Shown one piece after another: positions 1 to 8,461 of a stretch of DNA of 64,000 nucleotides. Under the pieces are notes generated by a model. That model did not search any database, had not been told where the DNA came from, and worked only from the letters and a program-made list of their open reading frames with translations. A program made the translations under genes and the position numbers. This stretch comes from an uncultured Lachnospiraceae bacterium. GTDB lineage: Bacteria; Bacillota; Clostridia; Lachnospirales; Lachnospiraceae. Each line of letters starts with the position of its first letter. The first letter of the stretch is position 1. Where the stretch lies: positions 124,001-188,000 of the forward strand of contig CACZBW010000004.1 in assembly GCA_902779575.1 (NCBI GenBank). The letters are read 5' to 3'.

Positions 1-325
1 CTCCGTCCAGACTGACTTCCATGGCGGTCAGCCATGTGATCATGCGCACCCGCTGCTCATCCGAGATGGAGATGGTGGCGCGGTCCGCGGCTGTTTTGGA
101 CTTGGGATTCAGGTTCGTGCGGAAGGATGAAGCCGCGTCATAGAGAGAAAAGTAGGTTCCGGGCGGCGTGAAGCTTCCGCGGTCGGAGCCGATGAATACG
201 CTTTCCAGCGGATCTCCCGGATGGACCAGAGGATAAATGATCGAAAGCAGCAGGATGCCGAAGAAGATCACGAAGCCGATCACGAATTTGGGAGAATGGA
301 AAACCTGTCTGATCGTATTTTTCAT
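1..325 (-). CDS. Peptide-type ABC importer permease, DppC-like (3' end outside window)
   Basis: Inner-membrane permease subunit of an oligopeptide/nickel-class ABC importer. Only the first 108 codons are present; the rest lies beyond position 1. The protein starts MKNTIRQVFHSPKFVIGFVI, typical of the DppC/OppC class: a short basic cytoplasmic N-terminus, then a first membrane helix at about residues 14-34 and an extracytoplasmic stretch. A GGAGGTGG ribosome binding site lies 5 bases before the ATG. It starts 14 bases after the stop of the DppB-like gene on the same strand, so the two are co-transcribed behind the binding-protein gene at 3416. The substrate could be peptides, opines or nickel; the sequence does not decide. 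Confidence 0.85.
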   Translation of the reverse strand, partial: MKNTIRQVFHSPKFVIGFVIFFGILLLSIIYPLVHPGDPLESVFIGSDRGSFTPPGTYFSLYDAASSFRTNLNPKSKTAADRATISISDEQRVRMITWLTAMEVSLDG

Positions 326-339
326 ATAACCACCTCCCG

Positions 340-1344
340 TCAGTCAAACTGTGCAGCCTTGACTCTGGGATCAATGAAGCCGTAGATGATGTCAAGGAAG
401 AAAGTGGACAGCAGAACCATGATCGTGATGATCAGGGTTGTCGCGGAGATCAGCGGATAGTCCGCGGACGTGACCGCTTTGTACATGGTGGACCCGAGTC
501 CCGGATAGCTGAATACGATTTCAGCGACCAGGGCGCCGCCCATCATGGTACCGATGGAAAGGGCAAGACCCGTGATCTGCGGAAGCATGGCGTTGCGGAA
601 TACATATCCGACAATCTTGCGGTCAGAGATTCCCAGGAAACGGGAATATTTAACGTAGTCCGCGTTCAGCTCGTAGATGGACATGGAGCGCATTCCGATG
701 GCCTGGCCGCCGATGGAGACCAGAACGATGCTCCAGAAGGGGAGCTGATAATGCGCGATTACGGACTTGACAAAGTTCCAGCTGAAAGTCGGAATCATAC
801 CGATGTCATAGCCGCCGTTGACAGGCGCGATCTTCCATCTGACTGCGAACAGGACAAGAAGGATGACGGCCATTCCGAAGGCCGGGATTGCGCTGAAAAA
901 CATGGAAAGGGGCATCAGAACTTTGTCGAAGCCTTTACGGATGTAAGCGGCAAGCGCGCCAAGGAGGTTGCCCAGGAGCCAGCCGATAATGATGGCCGGA
1001 AGCTGGAGGGCAAGGGTCCATGGGATGGCGTTGCCGATAATATCTGAGACTGTCCGGGGATACTGACTGAAAGAGAAGCCGAAATCACCGCGGAGCGCAT
1101 TTTTAACAAAGATAAAAAACTGGACCACTATGGGCTTGTCCGTGCCGAACACTTTCTGAAAACGCTCATAGATTTCCTTGGTAGTCGATGCGTCTGTGAC
1201 ACCCTGTGCCATCTTGCCCGTGATGGCGGCGACAGGGTCAGCCGGCATCAGACGAGGAAGAATGAAATTTAATATAACGGCAACGACCAGTGTAATAAAA
1301 AACCAGAGAATCTTTTTGCCGAAATATTTACGGTATCCTTTCAT
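340..1344 (-). CDS. Peptide-type ABC importer permease, DppB-like
   Basis: Membrane permease of 334 residues, the usual length for the DppB/OppB family, which pairs with a DppC-type partner to form the translocation pore. It has a first helix at about residues 12-32 ([20 protein letters not shown], with the family's LPRLMPGDP-like turn), further helices after residue 130, and the conserved EAA-like loop around [20 protein letters not shown], where the ATPase docks. A GGGGG purine tract precedes the ATG. Order on the minus strand is binding protein, this gene, then the DppC-like gene. A hairpin at 1478-1505 in the 263-base gap after the binding-protein gene could lower permease transcription relative to the binding protein. 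Confidence 0.9.
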   Translation of the reverse strand: MKGYRKYFGKKILWFFITLVVAVILNFILPRLMPADPVAAITGKMAQGVTDASTTKEIYERFQKVFGTDKPIVVQFFIFVKNALRGDFGFSFSQYPRTVSDIIGNAIPWTLALQLPAIIIGWLLGNLLGALAAYIRKGFDKVLMPLSMFFSAIPAFGMAVILLVLFAVRWKIAPVNGGYDIGMIPTFSWNFVKSVIAHYQLPFWSIVLVSIGGQAIGMRSMSIYELNADYVKYSRFLGISDRKIVGYVFRNAMLPQITGLALSIGTMMGGALVAEIVFSYPGLGSTMYKAVTSADYPLISATTLIITIMVLLSTFFLDIIYGFIDPRVKAAQFD

Positions 1345-1441
1345 AATATATTACCCCCGTGCGCGGTCCCGGATTCCGGCCGCTGTGTTTCCGGATTTCT
1401 GAAAAACAGTATCTGCCGGAAACGTGTACCGGAACCCTGCT

Positions 1442-1470
1442 GAGAAAACGCTGATAAAACAGTGTTTCCG
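1442..1470. repeat. Dispersed palindromic repeat, copy 1
   Basis: The arms GAAAACGCTGAT and ACAGTGTTTCCG form a short inverted repeat. The same arms recur at 26742-26839, 30921-30979, 42142-42200, 42745-42769 and 43088-43226, always between genes. This is a short form in which the arms nearly abut. Confidence 0.5.
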
Positions 1471-1477
1471 TAAAGAA

Positions 1478-1505
1478 GATATGCCCCGTAAGAACGGGGC
1501 ATATC
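1478..1505 (-). terminator. Strong hairpin between binding-protein and permease genes
   Basis: A perfect 12-bp stem (GATATGCCCCGT pairing with ACGGGGCATATC) with a 4-base loop. Read on the minus strand it lies about 100 bases after the binding-protein stop and is followed by the pyrimidine-rich TTCTTTACGG, so it can act as a partial terminator or as a 3' stabiliser of the binding-protein message. This arrangement is common between importer genes that need different expression levels. Confidence 0.5.
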
Positions 1506-1607
1506 AGCGGGTATATCTAAAGAACTTTCAGCTTCTTGCGCCTGATGCCCTGCGGCTCAGGCAGATGCTTTCCGTTTCCCGGACTGCCCGATCAGTGCAT
1601 GTGAGAA

Positions 1608-3416
1608 TTATTCCTCAACAAGCTCCAGCTCATACAGGCAGCGGATACCGTAACCGTCAGTACCGCAGGCCGGCGGGATATTGTACTCATCGCCCTGCTC
1701 CGGATAATTGGTCCATACGGACTCGTTAACCGCGAAGAAGAAGGACGGACGATACATCAGGGAGAAGCTCGGAACTTCGGTCAGATAGATCTCAACAGCT
1801 TCCGTGTACAGAGCCTTGAGTTCATCCTCGTCGGTTGTAAGCGGGATCGCCTTGATGATCTCGTCAGCACGCTCGTTGCTGTACTGGCCCCAGTTTCCGC
1901 TCCAGTTGTTCTGAACGCCGACGAAGTCGGAGGACAGGAACTGGCGGACACGGCCCCACGGCATGGACGGGCCGGCGCCATCCGGAGAATACATAAAGAT
2001 GTCATATTCGGTCTGGTCCGGAGCGGTGAATACGGTCTGGTATGTGCTCCATTCCGGGAACAGTGTGGTGATCTCGACGCCGATGTTCTTTCCGGCTGCC
2101 GCTACGATTTCCATAGCTGCCTGCCAGTCGGTCCATCCGTTCGGGCAGCATGCGTTCAGGGAGATCTTCTCTCCGTTGATCTCACGCCATCCGTCGCCGT
2201 CGCCGTCAACGATGCCTGCTTCGTCCAGAAGGGCGGTTGCGCCTTCGATGTCGTTGCCTGCCCACTGTAGATCTGCAACAGCGTCATGATCGAAGGTTGC
2301 CTGCTCGCCGTCGGTCGGGTTCATCATGGAACGCGGAACGTCTGAGAAGGACGGGCTCTGGTTGGTCATAGCCTGCTCGATGATGGCGTCATAGTCAACA
2401 GCAAGAGCGATCGCTTTGCGAAGAGCGGTGTTCTCAGCCAGAACCGGATTGTTCATGTTGTACCATGCAGTCGGCATGGTCAGGCAGATGCCGTAAGGCT
2501 CCTCATCCATGTAGGTGGAAACCGGAAGATCGTCTTCCAGCCACATGTTCTGGATGTTCGGAACGAAAATCTGTCCGATATCGATGTTGCCCTCACGGAA
2601 AGCAGCTTCGGTAGCGGCATTGTCTGCATAGATGGTATGAGCAATGTACTTCGGAACCGGAAGCTTGCCCCACAGGGATTCATCCTGTCCCCAGTAATCA
2701 TCGTTGCGGACGAACGCAACAACCTGATCATTGTGGAAATACGGGCCGTAAGGTCCGGAATAAGCAGCATCCTCGCCGGCGTCAGCCAGGATCGCGGTAG
2801 CATCGCCGCCGTTGCGCTCTTTGCAGGTGTCGATCCATGCCTTCTGGGCAACATAGGTTGCAACCAGGAAGTCGGCGATCTTCAGCGGGTTTGCCGGCTT
2901 GCCGTCCTCGGTCAGGACAGACTTGATAATGAAGGTGGTGTCATCGACCTTCTCCATGGAGTCGATGTAGTCTTTGTAGGTGGCGCCTGCGCCGTTGTTG
3001 ATCTCAACGGAGATCTCCCAGGTGGCAATTACGTCGTCCGCGGTGACCGGCGTCCCGTCATTCCACTTCGCGGCGGGATTCAGGTGAATGGTCACTTCCG
3101 TCTGATCTTCGTTCCATTCCGGATCGCCGAGAGCCAGAAGAGGTGTCACGCTGCCGTCAAGCAGGTTGAACATATACAGAGTCTCGAACATGACCGTACG
3201 GGTTCCAGAAGTAGCTGTGGCGATTGCCATGGCGTTGTTCTGGTTTGCGCCGATCGGGCTGTAGGAGTTTACAGTACCCCACTGCTGTCCGCCGAAGTAA
3301 ACGGTTTCGTTGCGGGGGAGTTCGGTCGTCTCTACGTTTTCTGCCATCGCGCTGAAAGCGCTGCCGGCGGTCATGGCCATGGCGAGCGTCAGAGCCAGAA
3401 GTCTGCGTTTCTTCAT
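1608..3416 (-). CDS. Extracellular solute-binding protein, family 5 (peptide ABC importer)
   Basis: Binding component (602 residues) of the importer encoded just downstream. It has a Sec signal peptide (MKKRRLLALTLAMAMTAGSA, cleavage near AMA-EN), with no clear lipobox, which is unusual for a Gram-positive binding protein that normally needs a lipid anchor. Family 5 traits are visible: LLALGDPEWNEDQTEVTIHL near the N-terminus followed by KWNDGTPVTADDVIATWE, the classic SBP_bac_5 signature, and a C-terminal LMYRPSFFFAV region. An AAGGAGG ribosome binding site lies upstream of the ATG. A likely promoter lies at 3509-3537. Ligand unknown; acidic Asp- and Asn-rich surface loops are compatible with a peptide ligand. 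Confidence 0.92.
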   Translation of the reverse strand: MKKRRLLALTLAMAMTAGSAFSAMAENVETTELPRNETVYFGGQQWGTVNSYSPIGANQNNAMAIATATSGTRTVMFETLYMFNLLDGSVTPLLALGDPEWNEDQTEVTIHLNPAAKWNDGTPVTADDVIATWEISVEINNGAGATYKDYIDSMEKVDDTTFIIKSVLTEDGKPANPLKIADFLVATYVAQKAWIDTCKERNGGDATAILADAGEDAAYSGPYGPYFHNDQVVAFVRNDDYWGQDESLWGKLPVPKYIAHTIYADNAATEAAFREGNIDIGQIFVPNIQNMWLEDDLPVSTYMDEEPYGICLTMPTAWYNMNNPVLAENTALRKAIALAVDYDAIIEQAMTNQSPSFSDVPRSMMNPTDGEQATFDHDAVADLQWAGNDIEGATALLDEAGIVDGDGDGWREINGEKISLNACCPNGWTDWQAAMEIVAAAGKNIGVEITTLFPEWSTYQTVFTAPDQTEYDIFMYSPDGAGPSMPWGRVRQFLSSDFVGVQNNWSGNWGQYSNERADEIIKAIPLTTDEDELKALYTEAVEIYLTEVPSFSLMYRPSFFFAVNESVWTNYPEQGDEYNIPPACGTDGYGIRCLYELELVEE

Positions 3417-3508
3417 AGTTTTGAATGCCTCCTTTTGAAATGAATAGTAGTGGACCCATCGGATCAGTCGTCAGCTGCTATGATCGCCTCCCTCGGCGAT
3501 TTTTTATT

Positions 3509-3537
3509 ATGTTATCATAAATGAACAGAATCATCAA
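3509..3537 (-). promoter_or_regulatory. Probable sigma-A promoter for the peptide importer operon
   Basis: On the minus strand TTGATG (3532-3537) and TAACAT (3509-3514) are 17 bases apart. It lies about 90 bases upstream of the binding-protein start. A small hairpin with stem TCGCC/GGCGA (about 3484-3499) falls in the leader. Confidence 0.45.
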
Positions 3538-3748
3538 TGATTATTATTAAAATCCAGTATATTTTTACCTGCGCAGCGGAGGGATACATGAGAAAGGATG
3601 GTTAATATAGACAAAATGTGCGGCGCGGTTTTTTATGGCGGAAAATTGTCCGGCCGGGCGCTTTTTTGAATATTGCTGTGAATACGGCTGTATAAAGTGA
3701 TCGGCGGCATATGAGTGATTACCGGATGAACACAGGGCTGATGTCAAA

Positions 3749-3777
3749 TTGACCGTACTTTTCTGCTGTGTTAGTAT
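3749..3777 (+). promoter_or_regulatory. Probable sigma-A promoter for the HAD hydrolase gene
   Basis: TTGACC (3749-3754) and TAGTAT (3772-3777) are separated by 17 bases, about 90 bases before the chosen ATG at 3867. With the divergent promoter at 3509-3537 it accounts for the 450-base intergenic region 3417-3866; nothing else was recognised there. Confidence 0.55.
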
Positions 3778-3866
3778 AGAAACAGTTCCGGCTGCCTGTG
3801 GTTCATCTGGCGGAAAAAGCGAAAAGTTTCGTAAATCAGGAGAAGAAACAGAGAAAGAGGACGGAA

Positions 3867-4511
3867 ATGATACGCAATGTTATATTTGACGTGGGATATG
3901 TTCTGATCGGCTATTCCTGGAAGGAGCAGTTTCTCCGCTTCGGCTTCAGCCAGGAGGAAGTAGCGCGCCTGGCGGGAGCCATGTTCGGCGAAGGGGTTCC
4001 GGACGGCTCCAGGCCGCTCTGGGAGAAATATGACTGCGGGGAAGTCACTGACGAGGAGATCCGTGCCGAATGCCTGGCCAGATATCCCGAATACCGGAAG
4101 GCTCTGGAATGGTTCTTTGACAATCCTTCCGACTGGGCGGAGGTCCTTCCTGATATGGCGGACCTGATCCCGCTTCTGAAAGAAAAGGGATACCGTGTCT
4201 ACCTTCTGTCAAACTATCCGGACAGGCTCTGGGCCTGTCATGTGGCGGGACAGCCCTTCTACAGATGGACGGACGGGGAGACCGTTTCCTATGCAGAACG
4301 CTGCCAGAAGCCTGAGGAGAGGTTCTTCCGGATTCTGCTGGACCGGTATCATCTCAGGCCGGAGGAATGTCTCTTTCTGGATGACCGGGCAGGCAATACG
4401 CGGCAGGCGGAGGCGCTCGGAATCCGTACGATCACGCTGGACAGCCCGGCAGCCCGTCTGGAAGCCGCGAAAAAGCTGCGGGAAATGGAGCCTGTTTCTG
4501 CCGGATCATGA
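3867..4511 (+). CDS. HAD-superfamily hydrolase (subclass IA, phosphatase-like)
   Basis: Cytoplasmic phosphatase-type HAD protein of 214 residues. Motif I is FDVGYVLIGY near residues 6-15, with an Asp nucleophile, but the usual second Asp (DxD) is Val/Gly (DVG), as in YihX-like proteins where the motif reads D-x-G. Motif II is LLSNYPDRLW, motif III includes the Lys in CQKPEERFF, and motif IV is CLFLDDRAGN. The cap insert lies between motifs I and II. I chose the ATG at 3867, preceded by an AAAGAGGA purine tract, over an in-frame start at 3798 whose 23 extra residues do not look conserved. Substrate unknown; small sugar phosphates are typical for this class. Confidence 0.85.
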   Translation: MIRNVIFDVGYVLIGYSWKEQFLRFGFSQEEVARLAGAMFGEGVPDGSRPLWEKYDCGEVTDEEIRAECLARYPEYRKALEWFFDNPSDWAEVLPDMADLIPLLKEKGYRVYLLSNYPDRLWACHVAGQPFYRWTDGETVSYAERCQKPEERFFRILLDRYHLRPEECLFLDDRAGNTRQAEALGIRTITLDSPAARLEAAKKLREMEPVSAGS

Positions 4512-4547
4512 CTGCCTCTGTGAAAACTGAAAGAACCGGTTTTTTCC

Positions 4548-5492
4548 TCAAAGCTTTTTCGCGGGCGGATCATCCGGTTTGTAATTGATAATGACGATGC
4601 AGGCGCATACAAGCGCCAGCGCGGCGATATACTGGACAGGCGGGATATCCATCCGCTGACGGACGAGCAGCAGGCCGAGGATGACCCCGAAAGGCGGCTG
4701 GAGGAACATGAAGACCGAGATCTTTGAGATCGGCCAGCTTTTCAGCAGCAGGGACCAGAGGGAGTAAGCTGTGGCGGACAGCATCGCCAGATAGAGAAGA
4801 ACGAGGAAGGCTTTCCCGTTCTGCGGGTGCAGCATGCCTCCGCCGGCAAGCCCTGCGGCGATCATAACGAGACCTCCGGCGGCAAACTGCCATCCGTTCA
4901 GAGTAACAGGGTCTTCTTTCTGTGTATATTTTTTTATAAGGCCGGCGCTCAGGGCGCCGCAGGTCATGGAGAGAAGCATCGCGCCTTCCCCCATGAGGGA
5001 AAAGCTTCCGCCGAAGCTGCCGCTTTTCCAGTTCATGACGATGACTCCGAGAACGCCGAGGATTCCGCCGAGCCATTTTGAACCGTTCATTTTCTCATAG
5101 CGGAAGACGTAGCCTGCGATCAGGATCGAGACAAAAGCGCCCAGTCCCTGTATGATGGAAGCTTCTACGCTCGCTGTATTGGCTACCGCAATGTAGAAAA
5201 GCACATATTGTCCGACAGTCTGAAACATGGAGAGCTTCAGTACCGCTTTCCAATTGCCTTTCTGCGGAAGCGCCGGTTTTTTCAAACTGGCCGACCGGAT
5301 CAGAATTGTGATGCAGCCGGCCAGGAAGAAGCGCATTCCCGCAAAGAGGATCAGGGAACTGATCCCGGCGGAGCTGATATCAAATAAGCGGTAGCCGACA
5401 TTAATGAAAGGAATGGCGCTTCCCCATAAGATATTGCAAAGCACGGCGACCGGCACATAGCTGTATTTTCTTTTTGTCTGTTCTGGGTTCAT
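4548..5492 (-). CDS. EamA/DMT-family transporter
   Basis: Ten-helix drug/metabolite exporter of 314 residues, the usual length for two tandem EamA domains. Helix 1 is followed by NILWGSAIPFINVGYRLF, the standard DMT start, and the second half begins near SLMGEGAMLLSMTCGALSAG. The C-terminal half contains SVFMFLQPPFGVILGLLL, matching the conserved loop before the last helices. Convergent with the HAD gene at 4511; a small hairpin at 4523-4543 with a T-run could serve both. Exported substrate unknown (amino acids or other metabolites in characterised members). Confidence 0.88.
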   Translation of the reverse strand: MNPEQTKRKYSYVPVAVLCNILWGSAIPFINVGYRLFDISSAGISSLILFAGMRFFLAGCITILIRSASLKKPALPQKGNWKAVLKLSMFQTVGQYVLFYIAVANTASVEASIIQGLGAFVSILIAGYVFRYEKMNGSKWLGGILGVLGVIVMNWKSGSFGGSFSLMGEGAMLLSMTCGALSAGLIKKYTQKEDPVTLNGWQFAAGGLVMIAAGLAGGGMLHPQNGKAFLVLLYLAMLSATAYSLWSLLLKSWPISKISVFMFLQPPFGVILGLLLVRQRMDIPPVQYIAALALVCACIVIINYKPDDPPAKKL

Positions 5493-5713
5493 AACTATTC
5501 TGCTCTCTGTCTTTTCTGTCAGTGTTTATGTCTTACGGGGTTAAGCGGTTTTTTATCATAGTCACAATAGCAGAATAAACAGTCTTTCGCAACGGCAGGA
5601 ATCAAAACTTTACCGCGCGGGTTTCGTGATTTCGTGTGCGGAGGGGGATTATAAAACATCCCGCTTTTGCTGCCGGTTCCGGGCTGCAGTATTTACGGAA
5701 AGGAAATGTGAGT

Positions 5714-6946
5714 ATGACTGAAGAAGAAAAGAAGCAGTTCAGGCGGGTCCTTATGGCGGTTGCCTGTACGGCGGTGATTGTATGCATGACGGGCTTCCTG
5801 TTTTTCAGGACCGGGATTATCGTGAAGGGGTTCAGGCATCTGGTGAAAATCCTGATGCCGTTCATCTATGGCGCCGTGATCGCCTATCTTCTGCGGCCTG
5901 TAAGCCTTTTTCTTGAAAAATATTTGAAAAAACTGGAGAAGAGGATTACGAAGCGGAGAAGAGCGGCTTTCATACGCCTTCTTTCCATTCTTCTGTCCCT
6001 TGCGCTGCTGCTTACAGTGCTTGTTCTGCTGATTCTGGCAGTTCTTCCGCAGCTGATTGCAAGTATATCAGGACTTCTGGCCCAGCTCCCCGCCGCGGTG
6101 GAGCGTTTCCGCAGCTGGATCAGCAGTCTGGACAACGGCGGGACTTCCCATGAAATAGTCGATTATATCCAGCAGATTGTCGATACCATTACCGCAAAGC
6201 TGCAGAGCTATCTGCAGACGGATGTCCTGCCGGTACTGGGATCCCTGGTCAACAGTGTTACCTCCAGTTTCCAGAGCATTCTTTCTCTGCTGAAAAACTT
6301 CGGACTTGGATGCATTGTGGCAGCTTATCTTCTTTCAGGATGGGAGAAATTCGCCGCTCAGGCGAAGCTGGCTGTATATGCGGTATTTCCCGGGAAAACG
6401 GCGGACTGGATCAAAAAGGAAGTACAATATGCGGACCGGATGTTCAACGGTTTTATCATCGGCAATCTGATGGATTCCCTGCTTGTGGGATGTTTCTGTT
6501 TTCTGGTCCTGAAAATTGCCGGCGTTCCTTTTGCGGTACTGGTCAGCGTCGTGGTCGGCGTCACGAATATCATTCCTTTTTTCGGGCCCTATCTGGGAAC
6601 CGTCCCTTCGGCCCTGCTGATCCTGACCGTTTCACCCGGAAAATGTATTTTCTTTGTGATTTTCATGATTGTCCTGCAGCAGGTTGACGGCAATCTGATC
6701 AGTCCCAGAATCCTGGGGAATCAGATGGGGCTTTCCGGTTTCTGGATTCTTTTTTCCATACTGATAGCCGGAGAGCTCTGGGGGATCACGGGAATGCTGA
6801 TCGGCGCGCCGCTGTTTGCCGTGATCTATGATCTGATCCGAACCTTCCTCCTTGACCGTCTTCACAAACGCCGGAAGGATGAGCTGATCGATGCCTACGA
6901 GGCTCAATTCGGGGAACAGGCGGAAAATAATATTTCCCAGGATTAA
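5714..6946 (+). CDS. AI-2E-family (PerM/YdbI-like) transporter
   Basis: Polytopic membrane protein of 410 residues with the AI-2E family layout: two N-terminal helices, LMPFIYGAVIAYLLRP after the first, a long amphipathic region (about residues 130-200), then five to six helices including the signature GVTNIIPFFGPYLGTVPSAL and the QQVDGNLISPRILG motif. Members export autoinducer-2, exchange Na+/H+ or have unassigned roles, so the function is open. I start at the ATG at 5714, preceded by AAAGGAAA; the in-frame extension to 5636 adds 26 residues without a ribosome binding site. Confidence 0.88.
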   Translation: MTEEEKKQFRRVLMAVACTAVIVCMTGFLFFRTGIIVKGFRHLVKILMPFIYGAVIAYLLRPVSLFLEKYLKKLEKRITKRRRAAFIRLLSILLSLALLLTVLVLLILAVLPQLIASISGLLAQLPAAVERFRSWISSLDNGGTSHEIVDYIQQIVDTITAKLQSYLQTDVLPVLGSLVNSVTSSFQSILSLLKNFGLGCIVAAYLLSGWEKFAAQAKLAVYAVFPGKTADWIKKEVQYADRMFNGFIIGNLMDSLLVGCFCFLVLKIAGVPFAVLVSVVVGVTNIIPFFGPYLGTVPSALLILTVSPGKCIFFVIFMIVLQQVDGNLISPRILGNQMGLSGFWILFSILIAGELWGITGMLIGAPLFAVIYDLIRTFLLDRLHKRRKDELIDAYEAQFGEQAENNISQD

Positions 6947-6960
6947 AATTGAGCGTGGAT

Positions 6961-6990
6961 TTGAAGTCAGGCCGCCGTATATGGTAATAT
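6961..6990 (+). promoter_or_regulatory. Probable promoter of the GG-leader/SH3 peptide gene
   Basis: TTGAAG (6961-6966) and TAATAT (6985-6990), spacer 18 bases, start about 57 bases before the ATG at 7047. A small hairpin GCAGG-TTT-CCTGC (7004-7016) lies in the leader. Confidence 0.5.
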
Positions 6991-7046
6991 GACTGAGAAA
7001 AACGCAGGTTTCCTGCATTTCAATAATATATCAGGAGGATAATAAG

Positions 7047-7304
7047 ATGAAAAAACTCAGTATGGATGAACTTGAGAAGGCAGTCGGCGGAGATATTCTC
7101 CCCGTACATAATTATACAGTCAATGGAACCAATATCCGCGAGACGCCCGGCCTGAAAGGCCTGGTCCTTGCTGAAGTGCCCAACGGAACCCTGATCAACA
7201 CAACAGGGAGAACCGCCGTGGCAGACGGTATTGTATGGTATGAGATTACACTCGCGAGCGGTTCCGATCCGGGCTGGATCGCGGGCAGCATGATCGGACG
7301 CTGA
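7047..7304 (+). CDS. Small secreted SH3-domain peptide with a double-glycine (bacteriocin-type) leader
   Basis: An 85-residue protein. Residues 1-15 (MKKLSMDELEKAVGG) have the form of a double-glycine leader: a charged amphipathic helix with L-x-x-x-E-L-x-x-x-x-GG, as cleaved by C39-peptidase ABC exporters. Residues 16-85 resemble a bacterial SH3 domain (NIRETPGL, then IVWYEITL and WIAGSMIGR). The mature product would be a 70-residue SH3 domain rather than a typical toxin. It has its own promoter (6961-6990), a GGAGG ribosome binding site and a terminator (7351-7393), so it is a one-gene unit. No C39 exporter lies in the window. Alternative: the leader resemblance is accidental and the protein stays in the cytoplasm. 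Confidence 0.75.
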   Translation: MKKLSMDELEKAVGGDILPVHNYTVNGTNIRETPGLKGLVLAEVPNGTLINTTGRTAVADGIVWYEITLASGSDPGWIAGSMIGR

Positions 7305-7350
7305 CCGGCAGGCCGGGACGCGGAAAAACAGACAGATTCGTGGATTTTGA

Positions 7351-7393
7351 ACAGCCGGCAGGGAAGAGAATTCCCCGCCGGCTGTTTCTTTCT
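7351..7393 (+). terminator. Rho-independent terminator of the SH3 peptide gene
   Basis: Stem ACAGCCGGC...GCCGGCTGT extended by GGGAA/TTCCC, followed by TTCTTTC; it lies about 50 bases after the stop at 7304. Confidence 0.8.
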
Positions 7394-7543
7394 GAAGGCG
7401 GGATATGATATACTTGATGAAAGAATAGTGATTGATCGGTTTTTTTTCAGGAATAGCGGTCCGGTATATACAAAGGCGCGGAAAGATGCCGGAGGAACTG
7501 CCGGAAGATGAAAAACGCGGATTGAGTTTTGAAAGGGGATCAG

Positions 7544-8461
7544 ATGCAGTACCGTGATTTGGGCAGAACAGGATTTAAGGTTTCCGCCGTCAGCTACGGC
7601 GGCATTGTCTCCGCCTCGGAATACGACGGGCGGAATTACGGTCCGGACGGACAGGAAAAATCGGACGGATATGTAGCCTGGGCGATGGAACAGGGCGTGA
7701 ACTATTTTGACGTGTCGCCGAGGTATGGAAATGCACAGACGATGATGGGCAATTCCCTTGTCCCCTTCAGGAAGGATATTTACCTTGCCTGCAAGACGGA
7801 GAACCGCCTGCGCGCCCAGGCGGAGCCGGAGATGGAAGAATCGCTGAAGCTTCTGCATACCGATTATTTTGATGTGTATCAGATGCACGCCCTCGCCACG
7901 ATGCGCGACCTGGAACTGGCCTTCGGACCCGGCGGCGTCATGGAGCTGATGGCGGAGATGAAAGAAAAAGGCATCGCCCGAAAACTGGGAATCACAGCCC
8001 ACAGTGAGGCAGTCGCCCTGAAGGCGCTGGAACTGTATGACTTTGATACGGTCCTGTTTCCATTCAACTGGCATATGCATATGGCGCATGGGATGGGATC
8101 CGTGCTTCTGCGGAAGGCAAAGGAGAAGGGAACCGGCCTTCTGTGCATGAAATCCATGATCGACAGAGCCTGGGATTCGGATCAGGAGCGGGCATCTTCC
8201 GCTTATCCCAAGTCCTGGTGCCGTCCCTTTGATACGGAGAAGGAAACAGAACTTCTGACCGCGGCGGTGAAGTACGCGCTTTCTCTAGGCGTTGACACAA
8301 TCATCCCGCCCGGGAATTTTGATCATTTCCGCTTTGGAACAGAGCATATAGAAGAACTGCTCGCCCAGCCCTTCGCGGAAAAAGACCGTCTGCTGCTGGA
8401 AGAGCGGCTGAAGGAAGTGGGAAACAGGCCTTTCTTCGGGGAAGACTGCTATACGCTATGA
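7544..8461 (+). CDS. Aldo/keto reductase
   Basis: NAD(P)H-dependent oxidoreductase with a TIM-barrel fold, 305 residues. It begins MQYRDLGRTGFKVSAVSYGG, the typical start of the clade. The catalytic set is visible: Asp and Tyr in NYFDVSPRYGNAQ, Lys in ACKTENR, and His in VYQMHALAT. The cofactor loop near the C-terminus reads GVDTIIPPGNFDHF. The ATG at 7544 follows AAAGGGGATC, a better start than the in-frame TTG at 7529. Its stop overlaps the next start (ATGA at 8458-8461), implying translational coupling to the metallophosphatase. The physiological substrate is not evident. Confidence 0.9.
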   Translation: MQYRDLGRTGFKVSAVSYGGIVSASEYDGRNYGPDGQEKSDGYVAWAMEQGVNYFDVSPRYGNAQTMMGNSLVPFRKDIYLACKTENRLRAQAEPEMEESLKLLHTDYFDVYQMHALATMRDLELAFGPGGVMELMAEMKEKGIARKLGITAHSEAVALKALELYDFDTVLFPFNWHMHMAHGMGSVLLRKAKEKGTGLLCMKSMIDRAWDSDQERASSAYPKSWCRPFDTEKETELLTAAVKYALSLGVDTIIPPGNFDHFRFGTEHIEELLAQPFAEKDRLLLEERLKEVGNRPFFGEDCYTL

